From Porticoccaceae bacterium LTM1 (GTDB lineage: Bacteria; Pseudomonadota; Gammaproteobacteria; Pseudomonadales; Porticoccaceae), in assembly GCA_030252795.1 (NCBI GenBank), contig CP127080.1, forward strand, positions 632,501-696,500: DNA of 64,000 bases. The letters are read 5' to 3'. The notes beneath the pieces were generated by a model. It ran no database searches. It worked only from the letters and a program-made list of their open reading frames with translations, and was not told where the DNA came from. Positions 55,593 to 64,000 of the stretch are shown here, piece by piece; position 1 is the first letter of the stretch, and the number at the start of each line of letters is the position of its first letter. Position numbers and translations under genes: made by a program.

Positions 55593-56774
55593 TTAGTAAA
55601 TGTAGCGCTGTTCAAAAGCCTCCACCGGTAATGGGCGGTCAAACAGGTAGCCCTGCAGGTAATCACAGCCCAGGGCCTTTAGGCGATCTGCAGTTGTCTG
55701 ATCCTCAACCCCTTCGGCGACAACTTTAAGTGCAAAGTTGTGGGCGAGATTAATGACCGCGCGAACAATTGCCAGATCCTTCTGTGATTTGACCATCTGG
55801 GTTACAAAGCTCTTGTCGATTTTTAGCTCGTCCGCCGGCAAATTGCGGAAGTAGGTAAGTGACGAGTGGCCGGTACCAAAGTCGTCGATGGAGACCTTAA
55901 GGCCCATTTTTCGCAACCGGGCCAGCTGCGTCATCATCTGCTGTTGGTTTTCCACCATGATGTTTTCGGTCACTTCCAGAATTACCCTCGGTGGTCTGAC
56001 GCCGTAAAGATCCAGCATATCCCTGATCACATCCAGTATCTCGTCATCCAGCAGCAGGTGGGGGGGGATGTTGATTGATACAGAGATGTTGTCAGGCCAG
56101 CGGGACATCCTGGCCATGGCGGATTTAATCGCCCACCAGGTGAGCGGGCGAATGATTCGGCTGCGCTCTGCCGCAGCAATAAATTTGCCCGGCGGAATCA
56201 CCGGGCTGTTGAGCGGGTGCCAGCGCATCAAAGCCTCGGCACCGATGATATTGCCAAAGTTGGCCTGTATTTTGGGTTGATAAAAAAGCTCCAGCTCGCC
56301 TTGGGCCAATGCATTTTCAAGCGCTTTTATGGTGCGATGCTCGGTGATGACCGGATCCCGGTGGCGGCCATCAAACACTCGATACAATGCGGATTGGCTG
56401 CGCGCCTGGCGTAATGCTTTGCGTGCTTGCTGCAAAGCGGTGTGAAGATCGGTTTTTCCTTCAAGTTTGGCAAAACCAACCCGAATCTCAATCTGGGTGG
56501 GGTCGCCAAACAGATCGTATGGATGTTCAAACAATCGGTGCAATTTCGCGGTGGCAAGCTCTAGAGCCGCAGAGCTGTCGACACCTTTGAGGACTACAAG
56601 GCAGCGGTGTTGGTCAATGGTTCTGCTGTGGTCACTGGTTCGTATCCACTGCTTCAGGCGGTTAAAAAACTCAATCCTGATCTGGTCAGCCAGTTCGCTG
56701 CCCAGTGAATCGATCAGAAGCTCATAGTCAGCCAGCTCCACCAGTCCCAGGTGGCTTCCGGAGATAGAAGTCAT
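55593..56774 (-). CDS. EAL-domain c-di-GMP phosphodiesterase
   Basis: A 393-residue protein with a degenerate GGDEF-like N-terminal domain (about 1-140, no GGDEF) and a complete EAL domain: GAEALMRW, the Asn of SVNIPP-like motif (here SINIPP), EVTENIM, DDFGTGHSS, DELKIDKSFV and VAEGVEDQT. All catalytic acidic residues are present, so it should hydrolyse c-di-GMP to pGpG. Its ATG overlaps the HD-GYP stop (TGATG). Convergent with ectR, 16 bases apart. Confidence 0.93.
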   Translation of the reverse strand: MTSISGSHLGLVELADYELLIDSLGSELADQIRIEFFNRLKQWIRTSDHSRTIDQHRCLVVLKGVDSSAALELATAKLHRLFEHPYDLFGDPTQIEIRVGFAKLEGKTDLHTALQQARKALRQARSQSALYRVFDGRHRDPVITEHRTIKALENALAQGELELFYQPKIQANFGNIIGAEALMRWHPLNSPVIPPGKFIAAAERSRIIRPLTWWAIKSAMARMSRWPDNISVSINIPPHLLLDDEILDVIRDMLDLYGVRPPRVILEVTENIMVENQQQMMTQLARLRKMGLKVSIDDFGTGHSSLTYFRNLPADELKIDKSFVTQMVKSQKDLAIVRAVINLAHNFALKVVAEGVEDQTTADRLKALGCDYLQGYLFDRPLPVEAFEQRYIY

Positions 56775-57961
56775 CAGACAAAGAACTCCTCACTGTTAAC
56801 GCCGTAACTGCCGGGTTTAAGTTCCTTGATGATCCAGCAGGAATCAGGCCCTACCAGCGGTGTTTTTCCCAGATCCAGCAGTTTGAGTGTGGGTAGTGGG
56901 CTCTTGTCAGTATCGAGCACTACTACCAGCTCCGGTTTCAGGCGACGGTTGTCGTTTTGCTTCACCACAATCGCTACTTCGCCCGTATTCAATTCCACCA
57001 GCGCTCCGGTCGGGTACAGGCCAATGGCCTGGATAAACTGCTCTACAAGTGACTCCTGAAATAGCTCCCCGGAAATATTGATCAGTTCCTGCACGGCCTC
57101 AAATGAGGAGCGCGAAGGTGAATAGGGTTGCGGGGTGATCATGGCGTCATAAGTGTCTACCAGCCCGGCGATTCTCGCTAAAAGTGGAATCGCGGCACCT
57201 TCCATCCCCCTTGGGTAGCCAGAGCCATTGTGTCGTTCGTGGTGGTTCTCGATGATGGCCAAAATTTCGAAATCAGTGCCACCGGTGTGGGTAACCATCT
57301 GGCTTCCCACCATCGGGTGTTCCCTTATCTCTTCTCGCTGCTTGTCGTTCAGGGGCTCGGCGCTGTTAAGCAGTGACTCGGGTAGTTTGGTCATGCCGAC
57401 ATCACACATCGCGCAACCGATTACCAGCTTTTCCAGTTCATCTCTCAGCAGGCCAATGTGGCGGCCCAGGATGGCAGCCCAGACCGACATGGAGATGCTG
57501 TGTTCGTATCTGTACTCGCTGGTTTCCTTGAGGCGTACCAATGCTGCTACTGCGTCTTTATTGCGAAATACGCTGTCGATCAGCGGGTTGACTGCCTTGC
57601 GAACCGCACCCACGTCAGTCGGGATTCCATTCTTGATGGATTCAAATACGCGATCCAGGGATTCATGGGCGGTTTCGAAGTGAAGCTTGGCTTCCTGAAA
57701 ATCGTCGCGTAGCTGTAAGCGATTGAAAACGGTCGGTGGTTTCTTCTGGGGGGGAGGGGTTTCAAGCATGAATCGCTGAGAGCCGCCGTAATCGATATCC
57801 ACTTTGACGTGGTTAACATAGCGGGCAATGAAGTGAATGTCCTCATAGTCCCTGACCAGAAAACCCTGCAGGGCAAAAGGAGTCTCCAGCCAAGGCCGGT
57901 CGATCTCGGCGATAAACATCCCCGGGCGCAACTGCCCAATCGGTATTTTGACAAGACGCAT
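56774..57961 (-). CDS. HD-GYP domain protein with altered HD dyad
   Basis: A 395-residue protein: DUF3391-like N-terminus (about 1-70), then an HD-GYP domain with YRYEHSISMSVWAAILG (HD domain start), the changed HD motif CAMC-D-VGMTKLPESLL where Cys186-Asp187 replaces His-Asp and Met replaces Lys, and the intact GYP motif HHERHNGSGYPRGM. HD-GYP proteins hydrolyse c-di-GMP to GMP; the missing His makes this one a candidate non-catalytic or altered enzyme. A C-terminal extension of about 90 residues follows. Co-transcribed with the EAL gene. Confidence 0.9.
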   Translation of the reverse strand: MRLVKIPIGQLRPGMFIAEIDRPWLETPFALQGFLVRDYEDIHFIARYVNHVKVDIDYGGSQRFMLETPPPQKKPPTVFNRLQLRDDFQEAKLHFETAHESLDRVFESIKNGIPTDVGAVRKAVNPLIDSVFRNKDAVAALVRLKETSEYRYEHSISMSVWAAILGRHIGLLRDELEKLVIGCAMCDVGMTKLPESLLNSAEPLNDKQREEIREHPMVGSQMVTHTGGTDFEILAIIENHHERHNGSGYPRGMEGAAIPLLARIAGLVDTYDAMITPQPYSPSRSSFEAVQELINISGELFQESLVEQFIQAIGLYPTGALVELNTGEVAIVVKQNDNRRLKPELVVVLDTDKSPLPTLKLLDLGKTPLVGPDSCWIIKELKPGSYGVNSEEFFV

Positions 57962-58237
57962 TGAAGCTCCGTGTCTTCTTTATTCTGACTGTAAGAATAG
58001 TTTGAGGTCTGGGGGATGTCTATTCATGTTGTGAGGGTATTGAGTCAGTGGGTTGAAGGACTTTCTTGCGTCTTTTGTTTCTTAAGTGAGGGAAAGTCGG
58101 GTTACTTGTTCCGCAAAACTCTGTCAGCCAAGTTCTTTTTCCCAAGTTCAGCTTTTTTCGCCTCGAGTATTGAGGTCGGGGTGGTGGTGGGGCGTGTACT
58201 AAAATATGAAAAGTTAATCCGCGTGAATGAAGGCCAA
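57962..58237. other. Divergent promoter region
   Basis: 276 bases between the HD-GYP gene and the sigma-factor gene. An in-frame extension of the sigma gene through here has no support as protein. No clear operator, RNA or repeat was seen. Confidence 0.55.
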
Positions 58238-58837
58238 ATGCCAGTGGCTAACCGAAAGCGAAGCAACATTCTCTCCTTGGGTAGGCACCGTCCGGAAGTC
58301 CGGCGGCAATTGCTTGAGCGTTTGTTTGTGGACCACGGATCGGCACTTCGCAGTTTTCTGTTGGTCAGGTTGGAAGACAGGGCGGATATGGAGGATATCG
58401 TTCAGGAGGTCTTTTTGCGTCTTGAACGGCTTGAGGATTTAGAGGTTCGCCTGAATGAGGGGGAGGCGCGTAATCGCGCATTCATGATTGCAATTGCCAA
58501 TAATCTGGTATTGGACCTGGAGCGCAGTCGGCGCGTACGCCGCAATTATGCCGAAAGCGAGCAGCACGCTGCATCAGAAGATGCAGGTGTGGACACGTCC
58601 AGCCCGGAATCAATGGCGGTGACTCACCAGGAGCTGGACTGGCTAAAGCAAGAGATCCTCAAATTAAAACCCACTTGGAGGGAGGCGTTTGTTCTCAATC
58701 GCTTTCATCACCTCAGTTATCGTGAAATTGCCCAAAAAATGTCAGTAACTGTTAGCCAGGTAGAGAAGTACATGATGAGCGCCCTGAAGCAAATTCGTCA
58801 GGCCGCCAAAACTGCTCGAGGAGAGCAATCGCTATGA
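58238..58837 (+). CDS. ECF sigma factor, FecI-type
   Basis: A 199-residue sigma factor: region 2 HGSALRSFLLVRLEDRADMEDIVQEVFLRLERL and region 4 KLKPTWREAFVLNRFHHLSYREIAQKMSVTVSQVEKYMMSALKQIRQ. ATG 58238 is chosen by its GAAGG site and by homology; the longer frame adds a hydrophobic stretch unlike the family. Overlaps fecR by four bases (ATGA). Confidence 0.9.
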   Translation: MPVANRKRSNILSLGRHRPEVRRQLLERLFVDHGSALRSFLLVRLEDRADMEDIVQEVFLRLERLEDLEVRLNEGEARNRAFMIAIANNLVLDLERSRRVRRNYAESEQHAASEDAGVDTSSPESMAVTHQELDWLKQEILKLKPTWREAFVLNRFHHLSYREIAQKMSVTVSQVEKYMMSALKQIRQAAKTARGEQSL

Positions 58838-59892
58838 TTGATAGCATAAAGGAATATCAGGAAGAGAGTCGTGCACTCAGGGATGCGTTGTCTCTTGTGG
58901 GAGGAGAGCTCTCCCGTGAGGAGGCCGAAAACCTGAAGACATGGAGGCGTGGATCAGAAAGCTATCGTGAGAGCTTTTCTGAATCGGTTGAGCTGCTGGG
59001 TGATGTGGAGTCGTTGGCAGGGGATGCTGACTTTATGAAGCAGTTAGATGATGCTTTACCACACCGTGTTTCGAGTAGTTCAAACAGAAATGGTCGTAAG
59101 CAGGTGGCCGTTTGGGCCGCAGCAGCTGTACTTGTAGTGACTTGTTTTATCGTTTTTCAGACGAACTACCAGGGAGTGAATGTCGAACAGAATATTTCTC
59201 GTTATGTCACCAGAGTGGGTGAGCAGAAAACTATCGATTTGGATGATGGCAGCCAGGTTGTCCTCAATACAGCCACCCAGCTATTGGTCGATTACTCCAG
59301 CAGTGCTCGTCGAATAGTTTTGGAGCGCGGTGAAGCCTATTTTGACGTTGCTAAAGATTCGACCAGACCATTCAGTATTGAGCTGGGTGATCAGGAGGTC
59401 ACTGTGCTAGGAACGGCCTTTAGTATTTGGCGTCAACCCGAGCAATTTACATTGGCGGTTAGTGACGGTGTGGTGGCAATACACCGCAGAAGCGATAGCG
59501 TGGTTCCGGGAGCCCCCATTTTAGAGCCAAGGGGGGAGGAGCGCGTAGAGTTACCCGGACGGAATCAGCGCCGTGTGTCTGCTGGTACAGTTGTGGAATT
59601 TTTTGTTGATCAGCAGAAATTGGTGGCCTATCACAGTGAGGATATTGACCAAATTCAGGATTGGCGTACAGGGATGATTCACTTTGAAAACAGTCCTCTT
59701 GACCAGGTGGTTCGGGAGTTGAATCGCTATTCAGGAAAGAAAATCCTGATTGAAGATAGAAGCATTATGGGTCTCGAGTTGTATGCCACCGTCAAGGTGG
59801 ATCACATCAATGAAGCTTTGTTTGTTATCGAACAGGCATTGCCCATCAATGTTATGCACCACTTTGATCGTATTGTTTTAACCCGCAAGTAG
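58834..59892 (+). CDS. FecR-family transmembrane regulator
   Basis: A 352-residue protein with a cytoplasmic part, one membrane helix (VAVWAAAAVLVVTCFIVFQ, about 88-106) and a FecR domain (ISRYVTRVGEQKTIDLDDGSQVVLNTATQLLVDYSSSARRIVLERGEAYFDVAKDSTRPFSI). The C-terminal MIHFENSPLDQVVRELNRYSGKKILIED is STN-like. Start overlaps the sigma gene; the TonB receptor follows at 160 bases. Confidence 0.92.
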   Translation: MIDSIKEYQEESRALRDALSLVGGELSREEAENLKTWRRGSESYRESFSESVELLGDVESLAGDADFMKQLDDALPHRVSSSSNRNGRKQVAVWAAAAVLVVTCFIVFQTNYQGVNVEQNISRYVTRVGEQKTIDLDDGSQVVLNTATQLLVDYSSSARRIVLERGEAYFDVAKDSTRPFSIELGDQEVTVLGTAFSIWRQPEQFTLAVSDGVVAIHRRSDSVVPGAPILEPRGEERVELPGRNQRRVSAGTVVEFFVDQQKLVAYHSEDIDQIQDWRTGMIHFENSPLDQVVRELNRYSGKKILIEDRSIMGLELYATVKVDHINEALFVIEQALPINVMHHFDRIVLTRK

Positions 59893-60052
59893 AAGGCAGT
59901 AAAGCCGATAATCAATTGAAAAGAAGGGAATAATAAAAATTTTTGAAAAATTTATTGAGGTACTTTCAGGGATGTAACGTGTAATAAGTGGTATCCACAA
60001 AATCAGAATTAAATAGTGGGTCACTCGTTACTTCAAATGAAAGAGGTGGAAG

Positions 60053-63000
60053 GTGAATTATTCAAAAATGTTAACTCCGAAAAAGTTGGTGCTTGCTTTG
60101 AGCCTGGCTTCAGCCTGTACAGTGCTGAATGCACAGAATCAAGAAACCTATCAGCTGAATATCAGCGATAAAGATGCCGGTTCAGCTTTGATTTCTCTTG
60201 GTAAAAAGTCTGGTTGCCAGATTGTGTTTTCCGGAGATTCTGTAAGGAATATTAAAGTCCCATCCGTTGTGGGTGAATACACACTGCAGGATGCCTTGAG
60301 CTTGATGCTCAAAGACTCCGGCCTGACTTATAAATTTGTCTCTGATAACTCTGTGCTGATCAGCCAGGGTGAAGAGGCACAGGCGGAAGAAAAAGAAGAG
60401 ATAGAAGAGATTGTTGTAACGGGTTCTTCGCTCAAAAAACAAGATCCCTCTGCGCCATTGACTGTCTATACCAAAGAAGAGATCGAGCGTCGCGGTATCA
60501 GCTCGGTAGAAGATTTTGTTCGCTCTCTTTCTGGAAACCAGTCTTCGCTGAATGATGCAACCTCACTCAATATTGAGTTGCCGGAGGGTTTGGCAGTTCA
60601 GCCAATGTTTGGATACAACGTACAGGGTGAAAGTGCAGCTAACCTGAGGGGGATGGGCGTTGATAGTACGCTGATTCTGGTAAATGGACGTCGCGTTCCC
60701 AAATCTCCAACCGTTGATAACAGCTTTGTTGATTTGAATGGTATCCCCTTTAGTGCCATTGAGCGTGTTGAAGTATTAATGGATGCAGCCTCGGCCAAAT
60801 ATGGCTCTGATGCTGTTGGCGGTGTTATCAACTTTATTTTGAAAAAACATTATATTGGTGCTGAAACTAAAGTTCGTATAGAAGATAGTAAAAATGGTGG
60901 TGACAAATACAATTTGTCACAGCTCTTGGGTTTTAGTTGGGAATCAGGCAGTGCTATGTTGACTCTGTCAAAAGACCAAGTGAAGCCAACACTTACCAAA
61001 AAAGCGGACTGGACCACCATGGACTTGCGTGCATGGGGTGGCACCGATCAGAGAAATACCACTAATACTCAGCCAGGTGTAGTTTATGCTTATGAGCGAG
61101 TGGATCTGTGTGAAATTTACCCATGGCTTTCGTGTGGTAGCAGGTTCAGGGATACATGGGTGAATAAAGGCTCTCTTCCTGAAGGTCATGATGGTTTAAA
61201 TTTTACACTTGATGATCTGTCAAAAGATAATATTGTCCCGACCGATAATCGTCTGAGAAAAACACTCTCTACAGAACGTGATCGGGAATCTGTCTATCTG
61301 ACTCTGGATCAGGACTTCAGTGAACAATTGTCCGGTTATTTAAATGTTAATTACACTAAGAACACTACGGTTGCTGAACAGTTAACTCCAGTTCTGAGCA
61401 GCTATGTGGTTCCAGAGAGTAATTATTACAATAATACCGGTGATGAATTAAAAGTATCATATGCATTTGATAATGAGGTAGCGGCTGGCCTTATTCCGCA
61501 GAGTACCGGGTTTGCTGAGTCAAAAATGCTTAATGCCAGTGGTGGCCTTAAATACGACCTGGGAATTAATGATTGGACTATTGACCTGAACCTCTCCTAC
61601 GGTCAAAGCAGCAGTTCAACTCACTCATTCAAAATGAATACCAGGCTTTGTGATGGATTGAGGCAGGATTACAATACCGATGTGGATGGCGACGGTGATA
61701 AGGATTTTGTTTGCAGAAGCAGAGAGACTGGTGAGATTGTTGAGGATCCCTCCAACTTCTGGGCGATAATGTCATCATCTGACCCGGATATTGCCCTCAA
61801 TCCATTTGGTAGCGGAATTCTGCAAAGCTCTCAGCTTTTCAGTGCATATGAGCACTTCGAAAGTTACAGCCCTGTTAATACCGAATACTCGATAGGATTT
61901 CTGGCTGAAGGGGAGGCATTTGAATTGCCAGGTGGCACTATGCGATTGGCGGTAGGAGCTGACCATCATGTCTCTACGCAAGATCTTCAGGATCCTACAA
62001 GAGCTATTTTTACCAGAGGAGAGGTGAAGCCACAGCAATACCTGGATGCCATCTTTATGGAAACCAGTATTCCATTAGTTGGCAAGAATAATGCTATTCC
62101 TGGTGTGCAAATGCTGGAGTTGAATCTTCAGGCACGCTACAGCGATTACAACGTACCTGATGCCGGAGCGCAGTCCAGCTATACCAATACTACACCCCGC
62201 GTTGGCTTAAGCTGGAGGCCTCATGATGATGTGTTGGTTCGTGGTAGCTGGACACAAGGCTTCAGAGCACCTGCAAACACCGAGATTATTGGTTTGGAGT
62301 TGAATGAGGATTATGTGAATGGGGTTTTCCTCTTTGATCCCTACAATCCGGAAGGTGCGTCGAATGTATATGTGTCTGGCGTCAACTGGAATGGCGATGC
62401 ATGGTGGAGTCAATTATCACCATGGCCACGGATTACAGATGATCCAAATGAGGCAATTCTTACAATTCCTGCGCTGCAGATGAAGCCAGAAACCTCCGAT
62501 AACTATACCTTGGGTATCGACTGGTTACCGGCCTTTATGGATGGCCTTGAAGTCAGTGCAACCTATAACCGAATAGAGTACAACGATCGTATTGCTGCTG
62601 TTGGCTCCAGGGATTATGCGCCAGAAATTCTGATGAATATCCCGGGTTATGCCTTGCGTGATCCTGAAACTGGTAAGTTGGTAGGTGTTCGGACTGGTCT
62701 GATTAATGTTGGTCAGCGATTACTGGAGGCTGTGGACTTTAAGGTTTCCTATGACTTTGATTCCGCGATAGGGCACTTCCGTGCTGGTCTTAATGGCACC
62801 TATACCGGAACTCTTGACGATATTCCGGTGCCAGGCATGAGCCCGGCAAGTCGTAATGGAGTACATTTTGGCCCGGATATATGGAGAGGGAGAGCTTACC
62901 TGGATTGGTATGAGGGTGATTACAGTGCCACATTTACGGTTAATTACAGTAGTTCGTATGAAGATATTGGTCGCTATGCAGATGCTGAGGGTAACTGGGT

Positions 63001-63220
63001 AGAGGAAACTGATTCTGTTGAAGGTTACACAACATTCGATTTGACCGGCCGCTATTCAAATCAGGAATCCGGTTGGACAGTTTTGGCGGGTGTGAGAAAT
63101 TTACTCGATGCTGACTTCCCATTTATTAATGGCCGGTATGGTCGTCCATGGGACTTCCAAAGAGTTAATGCTCGAGGCCGGATAATGTATATGGAACTCA
63201 AAAAATCATTCGATCTGTAA
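60053..63220 (+). CDS. TonB-dependent receptor with STN signalling domain
   Basis: A 1055-residue receptor: signal peptide (LVLALSLASACTVLNAQ), STN domain (about 30-105, DAGSALISLGKKSGCQIVFSGDSV...SVLISQGEE), TonB box (EEIVVTGSS, about 117-125), plug (NLRGMGVDSTLILVNGRRVPKS...RVEVLMDAASAKYGSDAVGGVINFIL) and barrel. Extracellular loops contain four cysteines and Asp-rich parts such as TDVDGDGDKDF. With FecI and FecR upstream it forms a cell-surface signalling unit. Ligand unknown; its size suggests a large substrate. GTG start at 60053 with GAGGTGG ahead; ATG 60068 is an alternative. Confidence 0.92.
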   Translation: MNYSKMLTPKKLVLALSLASACTVLNAQNQETYQLNISDKDAGSALISLGKKSGCQIVFSGDSVRNIKVPSVVGEYTLQDALSLMLKDSGLTYKFVSDNSVLISQGEEAQAEEKEEIEEIVVTGSSLKKQDPSAPLTVYTKEEIERRGISSVEDFVRSLSGNQSSLNDATSLNIELPEGLAVQPMFGYNVQGESAANLRGMGVDSTLILVNGRRVPKSPTVDNSFVDLNGIPFSAIERVEVLMDAASAKYGSDAVGGVINFILKKHYIGAETKVRIEDSKNGGDKYNLSQLLGFSWESGSAMLTLSKDQVKPTLTKKADWTTMDLRAWGGTDQRNTTNTQPGVVYAYERVDLCEIYPWLSCGSRFRDTWVNKGSLPEGHDGLNFTLDDLSKDNIVPTDNRLRKTLSTERDRESVYLTLDQDFSEQLSGYLNVNYTKNTTVAEQLTPVLSSYVVPESNYYNNTGDELKVSYAFDNEVAAGLIPQSTGFAESKMLNASGGLKYDLGINDWTIDLNLSYGQSSSSTHSFKMNTRLCDGLRQDYNTDVDGDGDKDFVCRSRETGEIVEDPSNFWAIMSSSDPDIALNPFGSGILQSSQLFSAYEHFESYSPVNTEYSIGFLAEGEAFELPGGTMRLAVGADHHVSTQDLQDPTRAIFTRGEVKPQQYLDAIFMETSIPLVGKNNAIPGVQMLELNLQARYSDYNVPDAGAQSSYTNTTPRVGLSWRPHDDVLVRGSWTQGFRAPANTEIIGLELNEDYVNGVFLFDPYNPEGASNVYVSGVNWNGDAWWSQLSPWPRITDDPNEAILTIPALQMKPETSDNYTLGIDWLPAFMDGLEVSATYNRIEYNDRIAAVGSRDYAPEILMNIPGYALRDPETGKLVGVRTGLINVGQRLLEAVDFKVSYDFDSAIGHFRAGLNGTYTGTLDDIPVPGMSPASRNGVHFGPDIWRGRAYLDWYEGDYSATFTVNYSSSYEDIGRYADAEGNWVEETDSVEGYTTFDLTGRYSNQESGWTVLAGVRNLLDADFPFINGRYGRPWDFQRVNARGRIMYMELKKSFDL

Positions 63221-63261
63221 TTAATATTTCAAGGTAAATGATTGGTTATGTTTAGTTTTTT

Positions 63262-63290
63262 GGCGTGACAGTTTGTCGCGCCTTTTTTTT
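63262..63290 (+). terminator. Receptor gene terminator
   Basis: GGCGTGAC and GTCGCGCC arms (one G-T pair) around a short loop, followed by eight T residues. It lies directly before the AGGAGGAG site of the next gene, so that gene either uses readthrough or a promoter within the same stretch. Confidence 0.85.
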
Positions 63291-63304
63291 AGGAGGAGAT
63301 CAAT

Positions 63305-64000
63305 ATGAAAGTCAGATTTGTTGCAGTCTTGTTTTCCATGCTTTTTCTTGGGGTGTCATTGAATGTCTCGGCTGAAGGTATAGAGTTTTTTTATGGAAGC
63401 TGGGATGAGCTAAAGGAAAAAGCAAGCAAGGAAGGTAAGGATATTTTTGTCGATGTTTACACCCAATGGTGTGGGCCTTGTAAGCTTGTTGCTAAAACGG
63501 TATTTCCTAAAAAGGAAGTTGGAGACTTTTACAATAAGCACTTTGTGAATTACAAACTGGATGCTGAAGATGAAGATCAAAATGGGCCGGAATTAGCAGA
63601 AATTTATAATATCTCTTCTTACCCAACTTATCTTTTCCTTAAGCCGGATGGAGAGGTGATTTATCGATCCGGAAGTGGTGCTGATGTGGCCACTTTCCTG
63701 AAGATCGGTGAAAAGGCGGTTTCCGGTGGTGATCAGTATGAACAGTTGAATGCTGAATACCATGAGGGAAATCGTGATCCCGGATTTTTACGGCGCTATC
63801 TTTTAGAAGCAAAGATTGCTGAACGTGCCATCCCAAGGAATGAAAGAAAATCCTATTACGATTTTCATCAAAATGTATTCTCGGAATATTTCTCCTTGGC
63901 TGATGAAAAAGAACTTCTCAGTGAAGGTGGCTATCGAGCATTAGCTTTATATAGTAAATCCAGAGGGAGCAAGGGGGTTGAGTATCTGATTGAGAATTAT
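63305..64000 (+). CDS. Secreted thioredoxin-like protein, 3' end cut by window
   Basis: At least 232 residues of an exported thioredoxin-fold protein: signal peptide (FVAVLFSMLFLGVSLNVSA), then the redox motif Trp55-Cys56-Gly-Pro-Cys59 in TQWCGPCKLV, and the cis-Pro region YNISSYPTYLFLKPDG. A C-terminal extension after residue 140 runs out of the window without a stop. An ideal AGGAGGAG precedes the ATG. It follows the TonB receptor and may help fold or reduce it or its substrate. Confidence 0.88.
   Translation, partial: MKVRFVAVLFSMLFLGVSLNVSAEGIEFFYGSWDELKEKASKEGKDIFVDVYTQWCGPCKLVAKTVFPKKEVGDFYNKHFVNYKLDAEDEDQNGPELAEIYNISSYPTYLFLKPDGEVIYRSGSGADVATFLKIGEKAVSGGDQYEQLNAEYHEGNRDPGFLRRYLLEAKIAERAIPRNERKSYYDFHQNVFSEYFSLADEKELLSEGGYRALALYSKSRGSKGVEYLIENY

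Noticed and set aside
58016-58237. N-terminal extension of the ECF sigma factor
   Set aside because: The extra 74 residues are not like any sigma factor, and the ATG at 58238 has a good ribosome-binding site.

Overview
The window is a contiguous piece of a marine or halophilic gammaproteobacterial chromosome, most likely from the Cellvibrionales/Alteromonadales side of the class. This placement is inferred from gene content: the order ubiE-ubiJ-ubiB-hisI-hisE-tatABC, an NhaD-type Na+/H+ antiporter, a full ectoine operon with its own aspartokinase and MarR regulator, several TonB-dependent receptors with FecI/FecR partners, PanP instead of a visible panD, and many c-di-GMP genes. No prophage, CRISPR array, insertion sequence or plasmid function was seen. 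Almost every gene is an intact chromosomal gene of usual length.

Layout. 1-2580: the 3' part of an rRNA operon (23S cut by the window edge, 5S, terminator), followed by about 560 bases of mosaic non-coding DNA that repeats pieces of the rrn 3' flank. 3149-7197: a small secreted ORF, nhaD, ppa and hemN. 7221-12752: a thiamine-salvage unit that starts with a TPP riboswitch and runs through a TonB receptor, a YkoF-like protein, a PnuT-type transporter, a thiamine-kinase-like protein and PepQ. 12770-18414: a hotdog thioesterase, then on the minus strand the ubiE-ubiJ-ubiB-hisI-hisE-tatA-tatB-tatC block. 18559-23254: a DUF2167 membrane protein, an OlsF-like double acyltransferase and a histidine kinase/response regulator pair. 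23337-27535: an omega-aminotransferase divergent from the aspartate decarboxylase PanP, with a LuxR-type regulator. 27634-33564: an S9 lipoprotein peptidase, a secreted metzincin-type protease, a MOSC protein and YqhA.

33670-38892: a TonB receptor convergent with fecR-fecI, and a divergent acidic secreted protein. 39025-43846: asnS, a diguanylate cyclase, an RlmI-like methyltransferase and rluA. 43966-47299: an operon of MscS channel, RimB-like retropepsin, RimK ligase and an aspartoacylase-family deacylase. 47662-55576: the ectoine operon ectA-ectB-ectC-orf60-ask, which appears to continue by overlapping genes into a TPR protein, a methyltransferase and a Na+/solute symporter, with the divergent regulator gene ectR. 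55593-57961: an HD-GYP/EAL pair. 58238-64000: an ECF sigma factor, FecR, a 1055-residue TonB receptor and a thioredoxin-like protein cut by the window end.

Functional themes. Salt adaptation is served by NhaD, ectoine synthesis, the coupled symporter and the MscS channel. Outer-membrane uptake of scarce compounds is served by three TonB receptors, one under TPP riboswitch control and two tied to FecI/FecR signalling. Second-messenger control is served by one cyclase with an intact GGEEF, one intact EAL and one HD-GYP whose HD dyad is changed to Cys-Asp. Intergenic regions carry several families of palindromic dispersed repeats, one of which supplies the stop codon of tatC.
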